64,000 nt of DNA from an uncultured Luteitalea sp. (GTDB lineage: Bacteria; Acidobacteriota; Vicinamibacteria; Vicinamibacterales; Vicinamibacteraceae), in contig CAKTDA010000002.1 in NCBI GenBank assembly GCA_934541105.1, positions 62,001-126,000 on the forward strand, written 5' to 3'. The notes under the pieces were generated by a model, which ran no database searches, was not told the DNA's origin, and worked only from the letters and a program-made list of their open reading frames with translations. Of this stretch, positions 7,815-17,715 are shown piece after piece (position 1 is the stretch's first letter; every line of letters begins with the position of its first letter). Made by a program: the position numbers and the translations under genes.

Positions 7815-10800
7815 TCAGTCGTCGAACGGCAGGCGGCCGGCGACCGGCGCGGACCCCGCCTTCGCGGCCCGCGTCACGTAGACGAGCTCACCCTCGACAC
7901 GCACGCCAGGCCACATCGCGCGCACGGCATCGACGTACAGCGCGAGCTGCCGCCGATGCGAGGGCTGCGGACGCCCCGTCTTGAACTCCAGCACCAGGAC
8001 GTGATCGGCGAGCGGCACCACGCAGTCCACCGTGCCGCGCACGAGCCGCACGCCATCAGGCCCGTCGTGCCTGAACACGATCGGCACTTCATGGCGCGCG
8101 GCCGGCGACGCCAGCGCCTCACGCAGCCTGTCGTCGCCCCACACCTCGCGCACGAGCCCGACGACGTCGGCCGCCAGCGCGTCGGCATCACCGAGCACGA
8201 GGCGTTCGTCGGCATCGAGGTCGGCAATCACGCGGCGCCGCAGGTCGGCGTCGCCTTCCGCGCTCCCGCCACGCGCCAGCAACCGGTGGACCGCACGCCC
8301 GAACACGAGTTCCTCGTCGAGGATTGGCGCGCTCCCCGGGCTGACCTCGCGCTCGCGGACCTGGACGGCAAGGTCGGTGACGCGCCCGCGCCGCACGGAC
8401 GCGCGCCGGGGCAGCAGTTCGAGCGACGCAGGCACCGTCGTCGCAATCGGCACGGCACCCGCCGCCGGTTCCGCCACGTCGCCTGCCCGTGCCGCGGCGC
8501 AGACGACGAACCGGTGGACGTGGCGGCCGCCCTGCCATGCCACCTCCCCGCGCGTGCCGGATGCCCCGACGAGCGCGTCCTGCAGCGCGGTGAGCAGGGA
8601 CGGCGGGCACACGCTGCCGAGGCTGCCGACCGCAGCGACGATGCGCTGCTGGCGCTGTTGCGCGGCCGCGCTCAGGTAGAGCCGCTCGCGCGCACGCGTC
8701 ACGGCGACGTACACGAGTCGCTTGCTCTCCTCGCGCTCCCGCACCTGCTCGGCCTCTGTCGCACCCGGCTCGTACCGCGCGATGCCGACGATCGGTTCGT
8801 CGTCGCCATCGCCCGCCACCACCCGCAGCGGCGGCGGCACGCCGCCCGTGCCGCGCGTGAGGTTGACGAGGAACACGATGGGGAACTCGAGGCCCTTCGA
8901 CGCGTGCACCGTCATCAGGTTCACGGCATCGGCAGCGTCGACGGCGGCGTTCGACTCGTCGCCCGCCGAGACGCGATCGATGTGCGCCGCGATGCGCGCC
9001 ATCGTCGCGTACCCGCGGTTCTGGATGCGTCGCAGCAGGCTGCGGAACTTCTTCACGTTCTCGCCGGCCTGTCGCTGGCGAACGCCGCGCAGCAGGCAGG
9101 CATACGCCGACTCCTCGATCACGCGGTCCACCACGTCGGCAGGGGGCAGCCGGTCGACGAGCGCGAGCCAGCGAGGCCACGCACGACGAAGCCGCTCCAG
9201 CGCGCCTGCGTCATCGGCGCCGAGCATGCCCTCGCCGGGCGTCGCGAGGCGTGCCGCGAGATCCGGCGCGAGCCGCCGCAAGGCGTCGTCGGAGATGCCG
9301 ACGAACCCTGAACGCAGGAACGCCGCGGCGCGCAGGTCCGACTCGGGCGCGGCCAGCACGCGCACGAGCGCGACGAGGTCCTTGATCTCGTCGGCGTCGT
9401 AGAAGCCGAGTCCCTTGTAGACGTAGCTCGGGATGGCACGCGCGGCCAGTGCACGCTCGAACTCGCGATGGCTCTCGCGCGACCGGAACAGCACCGCGAC
9501 GTCTGCCGGACGCACGCGGCGCGGCGCCGTGCCTCCACGATCGTGCACGACCCCCTCGGCGAGCAGACGCTCGATCTCGAGAGCCACACCCGCCGCCGAC
9601 GATTCGACGTCGTCGGCCACGACGAGGCCGAGCCGCGGCTCCGCCTCGCGACCCGTCACGTGCCCCTCCGGCAGCGGGAAGCGGTCGTCGTCGCCGAACC
9701 TGAAGGCCACGGCCTGCGGTGCACCGGGCTGCACCATCGCCTCCGCGACGTCGTTGGAGAAGGCGAGCAGGTCCGGATGCGCGCGGAAGCTCTGCGAGAT
9801 CGCCTGCCTGACCGGGGCCGTGCCCGCCAGGTCGCGCACGAAGGCGAGCGCTTCGTCGAGCAGGCCGACGTCGGCATCGCGGAACCGGTAGATCGACTGT
9901 TTGCGGTCCCCGACGAGGAACAGTGACGGCGGCAGCGGTCCCTCGTGGCTGACGCCCACGCCCTCGCCCCACGAGCGGACGAGCGAGGCGACGAGTTCCC
10001 ATTGGAGCCGGCTCGTGTCCTGGAACTCGTCCACGAGCACGTGCTGGTAGCGCGCCTCGAGCCTGAACCGGCTGCGCGAGAACTCGTCCATCTGCCCGAG
10101 CAGCTGCACCGCCCGCCACAGCACCTCGGAGAAGTCGAGCGCGTCGTGCAGCAGGAGCGTCTGCAGGTACTGTCGATGCGCCAGCCTGAACACGCGCCGG
10201 ATCGCGCGCGCGAGCAGCACGTTGAGCGACGCCTCGAGCCCGCGCCGCGTCGCCCGCACCGCGTCGCCGACGTGCGCGAGGCCGATGCGGTGCACTTCGT
10301 AAGCCAGGACTGACGCGAATGCGTCCTTGCGGGCCGGCATCCGCCGGCGTGGCTCGCCCCTGGCCGTCAGGACCCAGCGCGAGACACCGTCGAGCGCGGC
10401 GCGGATCTCGGCGGGCGACATCGGCTCGCGATCCCGCGGGGCGACGAGTCGCTCCAGGTCGCGGCGCGTCAGTGCCCACGACGGAACGTCGCGCGGCCCG
10501 CTCGCGAACCACGAGTCGAGGCCCCCGGGCATCCCGGCGAGCCGCGAACGCAGGTCCTCGCGTGCGCCCTCGGCTGCCGCGGACTCCGACCGGACCGACC
10601 GTCCCTGCGTCCCGAGGTAGCGCCGCAGCGCAGCCGGCGCGACGAACCGCCGCTCGAGCAGCGCCCGCAGGCCCTGCGCGAGGCGCGGCAGGGGCATCTG
10701 GGCGAGCACGAGCCGGATCCCTTCGTCGTACGGCGCGCGATCCCGACACGCGCGCAGCGTGCGGTCGAGCGACATCTCGACGAGCCGGGCCACCTCGGTC

Positions 10801-11174
10801 TCGTCGGCAAGCGTGAAGCCGGGGTCGAGGCCGGCCTCGAGCGGGAACTCTCGCAGCAGCGCAAAGCAGAACGCGTCGATCGTCGAGACGGCGATGTCGT
10901 CGGCGCGGTCCCGAAGCGCCTGCCACACGGCGGGGTGCCTGGCCTGCAGGTCGGCGACGATGCGGTCACGCATCTCGGCGGCGGCCTTGCGCGTGAAGGT
11001 GATGGCCAGCACGTGCCGCGGATCGACGCCGGCCGCCAGCAGCGCGAGATACCGGTCCACGAGCACACGCGTCTTGCCGGTCCCGGCCGATGCCTCGAGC
11101 ACCACGTGATGGCGCGGGTCGGTCGCGTAGTCGCGCGCCGCCTGATCGACGGGAAGGACCACGGCGTCAGGCAT
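7815..11174 (-). CDS. addA: AddA-type helicase-nuclease (UvrD family + PD-(D/E)XK)
   Basis: 1119 residues from ATG 11174. Walker A EASAGTGKT is at residues ~27-35, LAITFTRKAAAEMRDR is motif Ia, VLVDEFQDTS near residue 390 is the DEx box, and GDRKQSIYRFRDAD is motif III. VNLMTVHASKGLEFPIVFLV is motif V. A C-terminal PD-(D/E)XK nuclease has LEFKTGRPQ near residue 1061 and the QLALYVDAV helix. With AddB it should process double-strand ends for RecA loading. Its start lies inside the last codons of addB (8-nt overlap). Confidence 0.93.
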   Translation of the reverse strand: MPDAVVLPVDQAARDYATDPRHHVVLEASAGTGKTRVLVDRYLALLAAGVDPRHVLAITFTRKAAAEMRDRIVADLQARHPAVWQALRDRADDIAVSTIDAFCFALLREFPLEAGLDPGFTLADETEVARLVEMSLDRTLRACRDRAPYDEGIRLVLAQMPLPRLAQGLRALLERRFVAPAALRRYLGTQGRSVRSESAAAEGAREDLRSRLAGMPGGLDSWFASGPRDVPSWALTRRDLERLVAPRDREPMSPAEIRAALDGVSRWVLTARGEPRRRMPARKDAFASVLAYEVHRIGLAHVGDAVRATRRGLEASLNVLLARAIRRVFRLAHRQYLQTLLLHDALDFSEVLWRAVQLLGQMDEFSRSRFRLEARYQHVLVDEFQDTSRLQWELVASLVRSWGEGVGVSHEGPLPPSLFLVGDRKQSIYRFRDADVGLLDEALAFVRDLAGTAPVRQAISQSFRAHPDLLAFSNDVAEAMVQPGAPQAVAFRFGDDDRFPLPEGHVTGREAEPRLGLVVADDVESSAAGVALEIERLLAEGVVHDRGGTAPRRVRPADVAVLFRSRESHREFERALAARAIPSYVYKGLGFYDADEIKDLVALVRVLAAPESDLRAAAFLRSGFVGISDDALRRLAPDLAARLATPGEGMLGADDAGALERLRRAWPRWLALVDRLPPADVVDRVIEESAYACLLRGVRQRQAGENVKKFRSLLRRIQNRGYATMARIAAHIDRVSAGDESNAAVDAADAVNLMTVHASKGLEFPIVFLVNLTRGTGGVPPPLRVVAGDGDDEPIVGIARYEPGATEAEQVREREESKRLVYVAVTRARERLYLSAAAQQRQQRIVAAVGSLGSVCPPSLLTALQDALVGASGTRGEVAWQGGRHVHRFVVCAAARAGDVAEPAAGAVPIATTVPASLELLPRRASVRRGRVTDLAVQVREREVSPGSAPILDEELVFGRAVHRLLARGGSAEGDADLRRRVIADLDADERLVLGDADALAADVVGLVREVWGDDRLREALASPAARHEVPIVFRHDGPDGVRLVRGTVDCVVPLADHVLVLEFKTGRPQPSHRRQLALYVDAVRAMWPGVRVEGELVYVTRAAKAGSAPVAGRLPFDD

Positions 11175-14160
11175 CGCCCACGTAGTCCTTGCGGCAGACA
11201 CTCGCGAAGTCGCAGAACTGGCAGCGGAACTCGCTCAGCGGACGCACGGGGAACTCTCCGGCCTCGATCCGCCGGACTGCGTCCACAAGCGTGCGAGCCG
11301 ACTCCGCGGCGTCCGCTTCGTCGGCCGCCGCCTCGATCCAGGGGGCGTCCTCGCGCAACGCGATGTAGCCACTCGGCGCGATGCCACGCTCGGCACCTCC
11401 CTGCCGTTGCTGCCCGGCGACGGCGAGCGCATACACGCCGGGCTGCAGCGTCGTCGAGGGACGACGCCCGAGCTTGTAGTCCACGACGCGCACCCGGCCG
11501 TCTTCGGTGAAGTCCACGCGATCGACACGGCCGCGCAGGTGCAGCCGACGCGTTCCCTCCCCATCCGGCAGGTCGACCTCGTCGTCGATCGGGTGTTCGA
11601 GGCTGCGATGCTGCACGTCGCCGAACACCTCGACTTCGACGCGCAGGACCTTCTCGAGCGCGCCGGCCGACACGGCGGATCCGAAGAGCCGCACACGCTC
11701 CACGGCGCGGTCGGCCGGGGGCAACTGCTGCAGCGCGCGATCGGCGACGCCCGCGAACACGGCACGCGCAACCGGGAGATCGTCCACGCCAATCGTCGTC
11801 CGTCCGAGGCGCCGCCATTCCTCGTAGCAGTCGCGCAGCACGTCGTGCAGGAACAACCCGGCCTCGCGTGCGGGCAGGCCGGCCTCGTCCTCCGCATCCT
11901 CACGCAGGCCGAGCACACGACCGGCGAAGTACTGGAAGGGACACTGCATGTACGTCTCGATTGCCGTGACGCCATACCGTTCCCCCGCAGCGGGAGCCGT
12001 CTGGCCGGGCGGTGGCGGCGCGGGACGCGCAAGCCGCCAGGCAGCCCAGTCGCGTGCCTCGGCGCCGAGCACGGGAGCGTGTGGCACCGCGGGCGTGGCA
12101 AGCAGCGCCTCTTCGCGCGTCACGGGATCCCACGCGTCGGCCGGCGGCAGCGGCTCCTGGCGATCGACGCCGAACGCCTGCAGTTCGTCGAGGAGCGACG
12201 ACGGCCTCACGACGGCGTCGTTGTCGAGTTCGGGCACGGAGACGCCGACGAATCGATGCGGCAGCGCGAGCAGGTCGGCGAGCCGGGCGCGCAGCGCCGC
12301 GGTGCGCGTGCGCTCCTCGGCCCAGCCGAGTCGCTCGAGGAGGAACGCCGGGTAGAAGATGTCCCGGGCCGATGGCTCCGGCCACTCGCCCTCGAGCAGA
12401 CCCACGATCCGCACATGATCGAACACGCCATAGACCGCGGCGTCCGCGTCGAGGAGCTGGACGCCACCGTCGGCTCCGGCCACGGCAAACGTCCGCTCCT
12501 CGATCCAGCGGCGCACGAGGGCCCACGTGTCGCGCGGAGACACCGGTGCGTCGTCGTGAGCCTCCAGCGCCGCGCCGAGATCGTCGAGCAGCGCGTCCAC
12601 GGCTGCGCGAGTCCGGCGGGTCCGGCCCGCCTCGGGGTCTTCGTCGTGCGGGAGCCGCTCGCATGCGCGCCACACGTCGCGAAGGGTCCGGACGTGTGCC
12701 GCGGCAGGAGCCATGGCCTGGAGCGGGGCCATCCGTGCAAGGAGCGGACGGATCGCCGCAGCCACGCCGCGTGCGACGGCCGCCTGTCGCACCTCGTCGC
12801 TACGACCCGCGAATGGGGCCGCCGTCGCCAATGCATCGAGGTGCTCCAGCGTGCCGAGGTACCGTCCGCGGGCGAGCCACCTGTCGAAGTCGGCGATGTC
12901 GGACGGGCCAACGGGTGCTCCGTCGGCAAGGCGAACCTGCACGTGCGGCGAGCGCAGGAGCGTCACCAGGGCCGCGCGCGTGAATCCCGAGAGCGCAACG
13001 TCCATCAGCAGGTCGAGGCTCGCGGCCCATGGCTCGGCGGCGAGCGGCAGCGTGGCCGACGCATCGAACGGGATGCCTGCGGCATCGAGGACGTGCCGCG
13101 CGACGTAGAGGTACGGCAGCGGGCGGCGGAACACCAGCGCCGACGTCGTGGCGTCGTGCGCGGCCAGCGCCTTCGCGCGCCGCGCGTACGCGATGACTTC
13201 CTCCTCGCGATCGCGGCAGGCGATCCAGCGGCGATTGGCAGCGTCCACCTCGAGACGTGTCTCGAGCGGCCGCTGGCTCGGGACGCGGACGTCGATCGTG
13301 CCGCCCCACGCGCGACGCAGGCGCGGAAAGAGCCCGTCGGCCAGGCGCCGCGTGGCCACGACGTCGATGCGGTGCAGCCCCGGTGCCCGCGCGAGCAGTT
13401 CCAGGTCCACCGGCCAGAGGCCCTCGCGATGGGCGTGATGGTCGCCGACGCTGACGATAAGGTGCGGCGATGCCCAGGCGTGCGGCGAGCGCCGCAGGGC
13501 TGCGTGCAGTGCGCGCTCGTCAACTCCGCCCGTTGACGTGACCCGCTCGACGTACTGCCGGAAGGCCTCCCGCAGGAACCCCGTCTGTGCGAGCAGCCTC
13601 TCCGCGCCGCGATCCGTGTCGGCCTGCGCGGCCAGGTGCTCGCCGACGTCCGCGAGCCACGCCACGGGGTCGTGCCCGAGCCGCGTGACCTGGTCGAACA
13701 GCCGCAGCATCTCGGCGACGAGCCCGGGCCGCAGCAGGAACGGCGGGCGCTGATCGCGTGCCGCGCGTCGTGCGCTCGCCCCCATCAGCACTTCACGGGT
13801 GAGCCCCGACAGCCGCGGCGCATCGATGCGCGCGGCGCGGTGCCAGGCCTCGTGGAGCTGGTCGCGCGTGCAGAGGCGCGGCAATGCGACGGCCGTCCGG
13901 GTGCCGCCGACCGCGGGATGGCCCAGCGCCTGCTGCAGGGCCAGCGGCGGATGCCATCCTTCGACGAGGAGGCGCCGCTCCAGCGTGAGGCGCCACTGCT
14001 CGGCGGCCGCACGGCTCGGCACGATCAGCACGGGCGGATCGAGCGGCCCGACTGCCTGCAACCCGGCCCCGCCCGCCGCGGGAGGCAGGCACAACGCGAG
14101 CAGCGTCCGCTGCCAGGCGTCCGGATCGTCGGCCTGGATGAGGCGAATCACCGGCGGCAT
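11167..14160 (-). CDS. addB: AddB-type nuclease subunit with Fe-S cysteines
   Basis: 997 residues. The N-terminal three quarters are a degenerate UvrD-like fold without a convincing Walker A. The C-terminal PD-(D/E)XK nuclease shows CPFQYFAGRVLG (Cys near 737), VDYKLG near 892, and CQFCDFASVC near 980-989. These four cysteines are the expected ligands of the structural [4Fe-4S] cluster of AddB nucleases. It overlaps addA by 8 nt and starts 1 nt after the stop of an exported protein. Confidence 0.9.
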   Translation of the reverse strand: MPPVIRLIQADDPDAWQRTLLALCLPPAAGGAGLQAVGPLDPPVLIVPSRAAAEQWRLTLERRLLVEGWHPPLALQQALGHPAVGGTRTAVALPRLCTRDQLHEAWHRAARIDAPRLSGLTREVLMGASARRAARDQRPPFLLRPGLVAEMLRLFDQVTRLGHDPVAWLADVGEHLAAQADTDRGAERLLAQTGFLREAFRQYVERVTSTGGVDERALHAALRRSPHAWASPHLIVSVGDHHAHREGLWPVDLELLARAPGLHRIDVVATRRLADGLFPRLRRAWGGTIDVRVPSQRPLETRLEVDAANRRWIACRDREEEVIAYARRAKALAAHDATTSALVFRRPLPYLYVARHVLDAAGIPFDASATLPLAAEPWAASLDLLMDVALSGFTRAALVTLLRSPHVQVRLADGAPVGPSDIADFDRWLARGRYLGTLEHLDALATAAPFAGRSDEVRQAAVARGVAAAIRPLLARMAPLQAMAPAAAHVRTLRDVWRACERLPHDEDPEAGRTRRTRAAVDALLDDLGAALEAHDDAPVSPRDTWALVRRWIEERTFAVAGADGGVQLLDADAAVYGVFDHVRIVGLLEGEWPEPSARDIFYPAFLLERLGWAEERTRTAALRARLADLLALPHRFVGVSVPELDNDAVVRPSSLLDELQAFGVDRQEPLPPADAWDPVTREEALLATPAVPHAPVLGAEARDWAAWRLARPAPPPPGQTAPAAGERYGVTAIETYMQCPFQYFAGRVLGLREDAEDEAGLPAREAGLFLHDVLRDCYEEWRRLGRTTIGVDDLPVARAVFAGVADRALQQLPPADRAVERVRLFGSAVSAGALEKVLRVEVEVFGDVQHRSLEHPIDDEVDLPDGEGTRRLHLRGRVDRVDFTEDGRVRVVDYKLGRRPSTTLQPGVYALAVAGQQRQGGAERGIAPSGYIALREDAPWIEAAADEADAAESARTLVDAVRRIEAGEFPVRPLSEFRCQFCDFASVCRKDYVGDA

Positions 14161-14161
14161 G

Positions 14162-15655
14162 TCACGAACCGCTTACGGGAAGCGCGGGCGGACGCACGAG
14201 CGCGGCCGACTCGGCCCGGATCCGATCCCGCAGCAACAGCGCGCCGGCGGCGGCGGCCGACGCTGCCCAGGCCTCCCGCATGTCGCCGCTGCGGATGGCT
14301 GCACGCCGCGCCTGGAAGGCCCTCGCCGCCAGTTGCTGCGCCCCGGCCCACAACTGCTGCAGCGCCTGCGCCTCCTCGGGCACGGCCACGAGGTCCGCGT
14401 CGGCACGACTCGCGGCAAGCTGTCCTTCGGCGCGCGCCAGCAGGTCTGCGCCGGGCCCGGCAAGCGCCTTGATCTCCTCGAGCGCGTGCGTCAGCGGCAT
14501 GCGCGGGCCGACGTGCGATTCCAGCACGGCGGCGTACCGCTCGAGCACCGGACGCCGCTCGTGCCAGCGCGCCAGCAGCAGGCGGTGACGACGTGCCGTC
14601 TCGAGGTGCACGTCGAGCGTGGCGAGCAACGCGGCGACGTCGGCCGGCCGCTGCTGCCGCAGCGCCGCGTCGCGCTCCATGACGTCGCGGCGCAGCCCCA
14701 TCAGGCCGCGCACGTCCGCGGCCGCAAGGAACCGCGCGGTGCGTTCGAGCATCCATGTCCGGAGGCGCTCGTACGCCGAGGTCGTGCGCTGCTCCTGCCG
14801 CAGCGCGCGCCGCACGTCCGTGCGGGCCGCGCGCGCCCATCCCGCGTCCACGTCGGCCGACTCGAGCAGCGAGGACGCCGCCTGCAGCAACGCCAGGCGC
14901 TCTCCCGGGTCGGAGAGACGCCGCGCAAGGCCCATCGCCTGGGCCACGACCTCCTGCAGCGTCGGCGGCGGCACCAGCGTGTCGGCCCGAGGCGGGGGAG
15001 GCGTCGTGGACGACGTGATGGCAAGCGCGAACGCCTGCTGGCCGGCTGCCGCACGCATGCCGTGCAGCACGTCGTCGATCACCGAGAGCGTCTCGGCGAC
15101 GTCGGCCGCGCGATAGCCATGGTGCAACGCGGGCCACTCGGCAAGACGCGCCCGCGCGGTTTCGAGGCGGCTGATGCGCTCTAGCGGATCGGCGAGCGCC
15201 GCCACGTGGCGCAGGGTCGCGGCTACGTCCTCGGTGAACGCGGCGTACGCACGGGCGCCGCCGGCGGCTGCGAACTGGGCGCGACGCACCGCGCCGCGGT
15301 AGGCCTCCGTACGCTCCCAGTCCACGTCGGATGCGGCAATGGTCACGGCGCGCGTCGCGGGCGGGTCGTTCCCGACGATCGTGCCCGTCGGCGTCTGGAC
15401 GATGACGTCGTCGCCGACGCGCGTGAACTCGCCGAGCACGGAGAGAACGCCGCCGTCGCGCAGGAACACCTGGAACCATACCGGTGCGGCGGTGGAGGCT
15501 GCCCCGGCCTGTGGCTGCGCCTCACCCGGCGCAGCGGGCGCCGCGAGCAGGAGGCCGCCGACGACGAGGCATCGGCAGGCGCACCGGCGCGAGAGGACGA
15601 ACAGCCGGATCCGGTTCGACACGACACGCGATCTTCGCCGGTTTTGCGCATCCAT
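14162..15655 (-). CDS. Exported protein of unknown function upstream of addBA
   Basis: 497 residues from ATG 15655 (MDAQNRRRSR). After a basic N-terminus, LVVGGLLLAAPAAPGEAQ looks like a Sec signal peptide ending near residue 40. A short beta-rich segment (FLRDGGVLSVLGEFTRVGDDVIVQTP) follows, resembling a small SH3-like or LSm-type barrel. The rest is mainly helical, Ala/Arg rich and possibly coiled coil (RARLAEWPAL, LLEQ-like heptads). No known family is recognised. It is odd that a secreted helical protein is packed 1 nt ahead of addB; the two may simply share a promoter. Confidence 0.6.
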   Translation of the reverse strand: MDAQNRRRSRVVSNRIRLFVLSRRCACRCLVVGGLLLAAPAAPGEAQPQAGAASTAAPVWFQVFLRDGGVLSVLGEFTRVGDDVIVQTPTGTIVGNDPPATRAVTIAASDVDWERTEAYRGAVRRAQFAAAGGARAYAAFTEDVAATLRHVAALADPLERISRLETARARLAEWPALHHGYRAADVAETLSVIDDVLHGMRAAAGQQAFALAITSSTTPPPPRADTLVPPPTLQEVVAQAMGLARRLSDPGERLALLQAASSLLESADVDAGWARAARTDVRRALRQEQRTTSAYERLRTWMLERTARFLAAADVRGLMGLRRDVMERDAALRQQRPADVAALLATLDVHLETARRHRLLLARWHERRPVLERYAAVLESHVGPRMPLTHALEEIKALAGPGADLLARAEGQLAASRADADLVAVPEEAQALQQLWAGAQQLAARAFQARRAAIRSGDMREAWAASAAAAGALLLRDRIRAESAALVRPPALPVSGS

Positions 15656-15848
15656 GTCGAGGCATCGCGCACCTCGATGCCGACGAGGCGAACCGGCCTG
15701 TGGAAAACCTGCGGACGATCGGTGGATATCGTGTGCGCCAACGGAGACGGGCGGCTGCAAGTCGTTCGTGCATCGACACCTTGCCGCGGCACGTTCTCCT
15801 GTGCACGTGATTCGCACGCCTCTTCGCTTGCGCCGCAGGGCCAGTTCT

Positions 15849-15854
15849 CTACAA
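15849..15854 (+). promoter_or_regulatory. -10-like TACAAT upstream of the asparaginase pair
   Basis: TACAAT lies about 79 nt before the GTG of the small protein at 15933. It sits in the 277-bp spacer between divergent genes, where I see no other feature apart from a 7-bp hairpin GGCATCG/CGATGCC at 15661-15681. No good -35 is visible. Confidence 0.3.
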
Positions 15855-15932
15855 TGACCGTCGCCTTCGGGATTCCTCCCGCCGGCACGACGGTCACAGG
15901 ATGGGCAGCAACGGTTTGGTGGACGGACGCGC

Positions 15933-16142
15933 GTGCAGAGAATCGAGCAACACATCAACGGCCGGCTGTACTACATCGAGCTGTCACAGGTGCAACGCCA
16001 CCGCTGGCGAGCGCACGTGGTGACCGCACAGGGCGCGCCGACGGCGCTCATGCCCTTCTACGACGACACCGCCGATGCGGCAGCCAGCCGCCTCTCGGAG
16101 TGGCTGTCACGGCTGCACCGACCGACCGAGGCGCATGCGTAA
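15933..16142 (+). CDS. Small protein, unknown function, coupled to asparaginase
   Basis: 69 residues from GTG 15933. The composition is protein-like (RIEQHINGRLYYIELSQVQ, then a helix EWLSRLHRP). Its stop lies 8 nt inside the start of the asparaginase gene, implying translational coupling. No domain recognised. Confidence 0.5.
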   Translation: MQRIEQHINGRLYYIELSQVQRHRWRAHVVTAQGAPTALMPFYDDTADAAASRLSEWLSRLHRPTEAHA

Positions 16143-17205
16143 GTTGTCGCTTGCTGTCCTGCTGCTCACGGGGGCTCTGGCGCCCGTGAGCGCGCAGGCG
16201 CCCGCACCGTCGCCACCAGCCACCACTCCCGCACCCTCCCGCACCACCGCCCCACGCGACGTGCCCCGCGTGGTCCTGCTGGCGACCGGCGGCACCATCG
16301 CCAATCGCAGCAGCGGCCGCCTGACGGCCGACGAGCTTGTCGCGAGCGTCCCCGGCCTCGACGCCGTGGCCTCGGTGGAGGCCGAACAGTTTGCCAACGT
16401 CGCCAGTGCGCAGCTTTCACTGGCGCGATGGATCGAGCTCTCCCGACGCATCACGTCGCGGCTGCGCGCCGATCCGGCGCTTGCCGGCATCGTTGTCACG
16501 AGCGGCACCGACACGCTCGAGGAACTGGCGTACTTCCTCCACCTCACCGTCCGCGACCGCCGTCCGGTCGTGGTGACGGGCTCGATGCGCACGCCGGAAC
16601 ACGTGGGATACGACGGCGCCGCCAACCTCCTGGCCGCGTTCCGGGTCGCGGCCGCGCCGGCGGCGGCAGGACGCGGCGTGCTTGTCGTCCTCGACGACGA
16701 GATCAATGGCGCGCGGGAGGTCACCAAGACCGATGCGCGGCGGCTCCACACGTTCATGGCGCGCGGTGTCGGGCGACTCGGCGTCGTCGACGCGGATCGC
16801 GTCGTCTTCGAGCGGACGGCCGCGGGCAGGCACACGGCGAACTCGGAGTTCGACATCACCCGGATCGCCTCGTTGCCGCGCGTGGACGTGCTGCTCACCT
16901 ATCAGGGCGCGACCGGCGACCTCATCACGGCGGCCATCGACTTCGGCGCTCGCGGCCTCGTCATCGCGACGGCGGGAGCCGGCGCGCTCTCGGGGACGCA
17001 GGCCGAGGGGCTCGCCTACGCGCGCGACAAGGGCATCCCGGTCGTGATCACCACGCGCGCCGGTGGCGGGCGCATCACGCCGGACGCCTCGCCGCGCATT
17101 GCCGGCAGTGACCTCTCGCCCGTCAAGGCGCGTGTGCTGCTCATGGTCGCGCTCGCCGTCACGAGCGACGGCGCGCAGCTTCAGAGAATCTTCGACGAGT
17201 ACTGA
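16135..17205 (+). CDS. ansB: Periplasmic L-asparaginase (type II)
   Basis: 356 residues. A signal peptide MRKLSLAVLLLTGALAPVSA is followed by a Pro/Ala/Thr-rich linker to residue ~42. Catalytic Thr motifs are ATGGTIA near residue 50 and TSGTDTLEE near 122-130, with VTKTDARR near 197. These are the two asparaginase/glutaminase signatures. The enzyme hydrolyses L-Asn to Asp and ammonia in the periplasm. It overlaps a small upstream ORF by 8 nt and is followed 5 nt after its stop by a hairpin. Confidence 0.93.
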   Translation: MRKLSLAVLLLTGALAPVSAQAPAPSPPATTPAPSRTTAPRDVPRVVLLATGGTIANRSSGRLTADELVASVPGLDAVASVEAEQFANVASAQLSLARWIELSRRITSRLRADPALAGIVVTSGTDTLEELAYFLHLTVRDRRPVVVTGSMRTPEHVGYDGAANLLAAFRVAAAPAAAGRGVLVVLDDEINGAREVTKTDARRLHTFMARGVGRLGVVDADRVVFERTAAGRHTANSEFDITRIASLPRVDVLLTYQGATGDLITAAIDFGARGLVIATAGAGALSGTQAEGLAYARDKGIPVVITTRAGGGRITPDASPRIAGSDLSPVKARVLLMVALAVTSDGAQLQRIFDEY

Positions 17206-17210
17206 GAAGC

Positions 17211-17226
17211 GCGGGACAAGTCCCGC
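17211..17226. terminator. Palindromic hairpin after asparaginase
   Basis: GCGGGACAAGTCCCGC is a perfect 7-bp inverted repeat around AA, lying between convergent genes. There is no T-run. Its core GGGACAAGTCCC is close to the centre of the palindrome at 26161, so it may be a REP-type element that also serves as terminator. Confidence 0.4.
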
Positions 17227-17247
17227 GGCTACACCTGGGCGCGGCAG

Positions 17248-17715
17248 CTACCGCGACACCCGGGGACGCGGGACGCCCACGAGCGCGACGATCGGCACGA
17301 CCACTGCCGCCGCGAGGCCCGCGAACATGTGCATCGGCATCGTCAGCTGGGCGAATCCCGGGGGCGTCGGCGAGCCGTCCGGCAGCACGGGCGTGAGCGT
17401 GGCGACGCATGAGGCGGCGGCCGTCACGAGGCTGCCGACGATGTAGAGGGGCGTGGCGATGGTCATGCCACGCGCCAGCAGGAGGTAGATGCCGGCGGCG
17501 AGCAGCACGGACAGCGTCGAAGCCGTCGTCACCGACGAAGGATCGATCGCGGCGGGTATCGGATAGCCCGTCAGGCCCGGATAGGCGGAGCGCCAGGCCA
17601 GGTTGCCGGCCGCGGCAACGACCGCGGCCAGCACGCCCCCCACGGCGAATCGCCAGGCGGGTGCCGCAGCAGCGCGCGTCTGCACGCTGCTGCGGTCCTG
17701 AGTGGTATCGGTCAC
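17248..17715 (-). CDS. Four-TM membrane protein, DUF6069-like
   Basis: 155 residues from GTG 17715, overlapping the stop of the large propeller gene by 4 nt (GTGA). Four transmembrane segments: FAVGGVLAAVVAAAGNLAW, a second after SSVTTASTLSVLLAAGIYLLL, a third in YIVGSLVTAAASCVATL, and a fourth in FAGLAAAVVVPIVALVG. The layout resembles DUF6069 proteins, which have no known function; this family call is tentative. Coupling to the secreted propeller protein suggests an envelope role. Confidence 0.65.
   Translation of the reverse strand: MTDTTQDRSSVQTRAAAAPAWRFAVGGVLAAVVAAAGNLAWRSAYPGLTGYPIPAAIDPSSVTTASTLSVLLAAGIYLLLARGMTIATPLYIVGSLVTAAASCVATLTPVLPDGSPTPPGFAQLTMPMHMFAGLAAAVVVPIVALVGVPRPRVSR

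Noticed and set aside
11407..13536. Plus-strand frame of ~700 codons over addB
   Set aside because: The translation is Arg/Glu rich with no motif; addB on the other strand has all expected nuclease residues.
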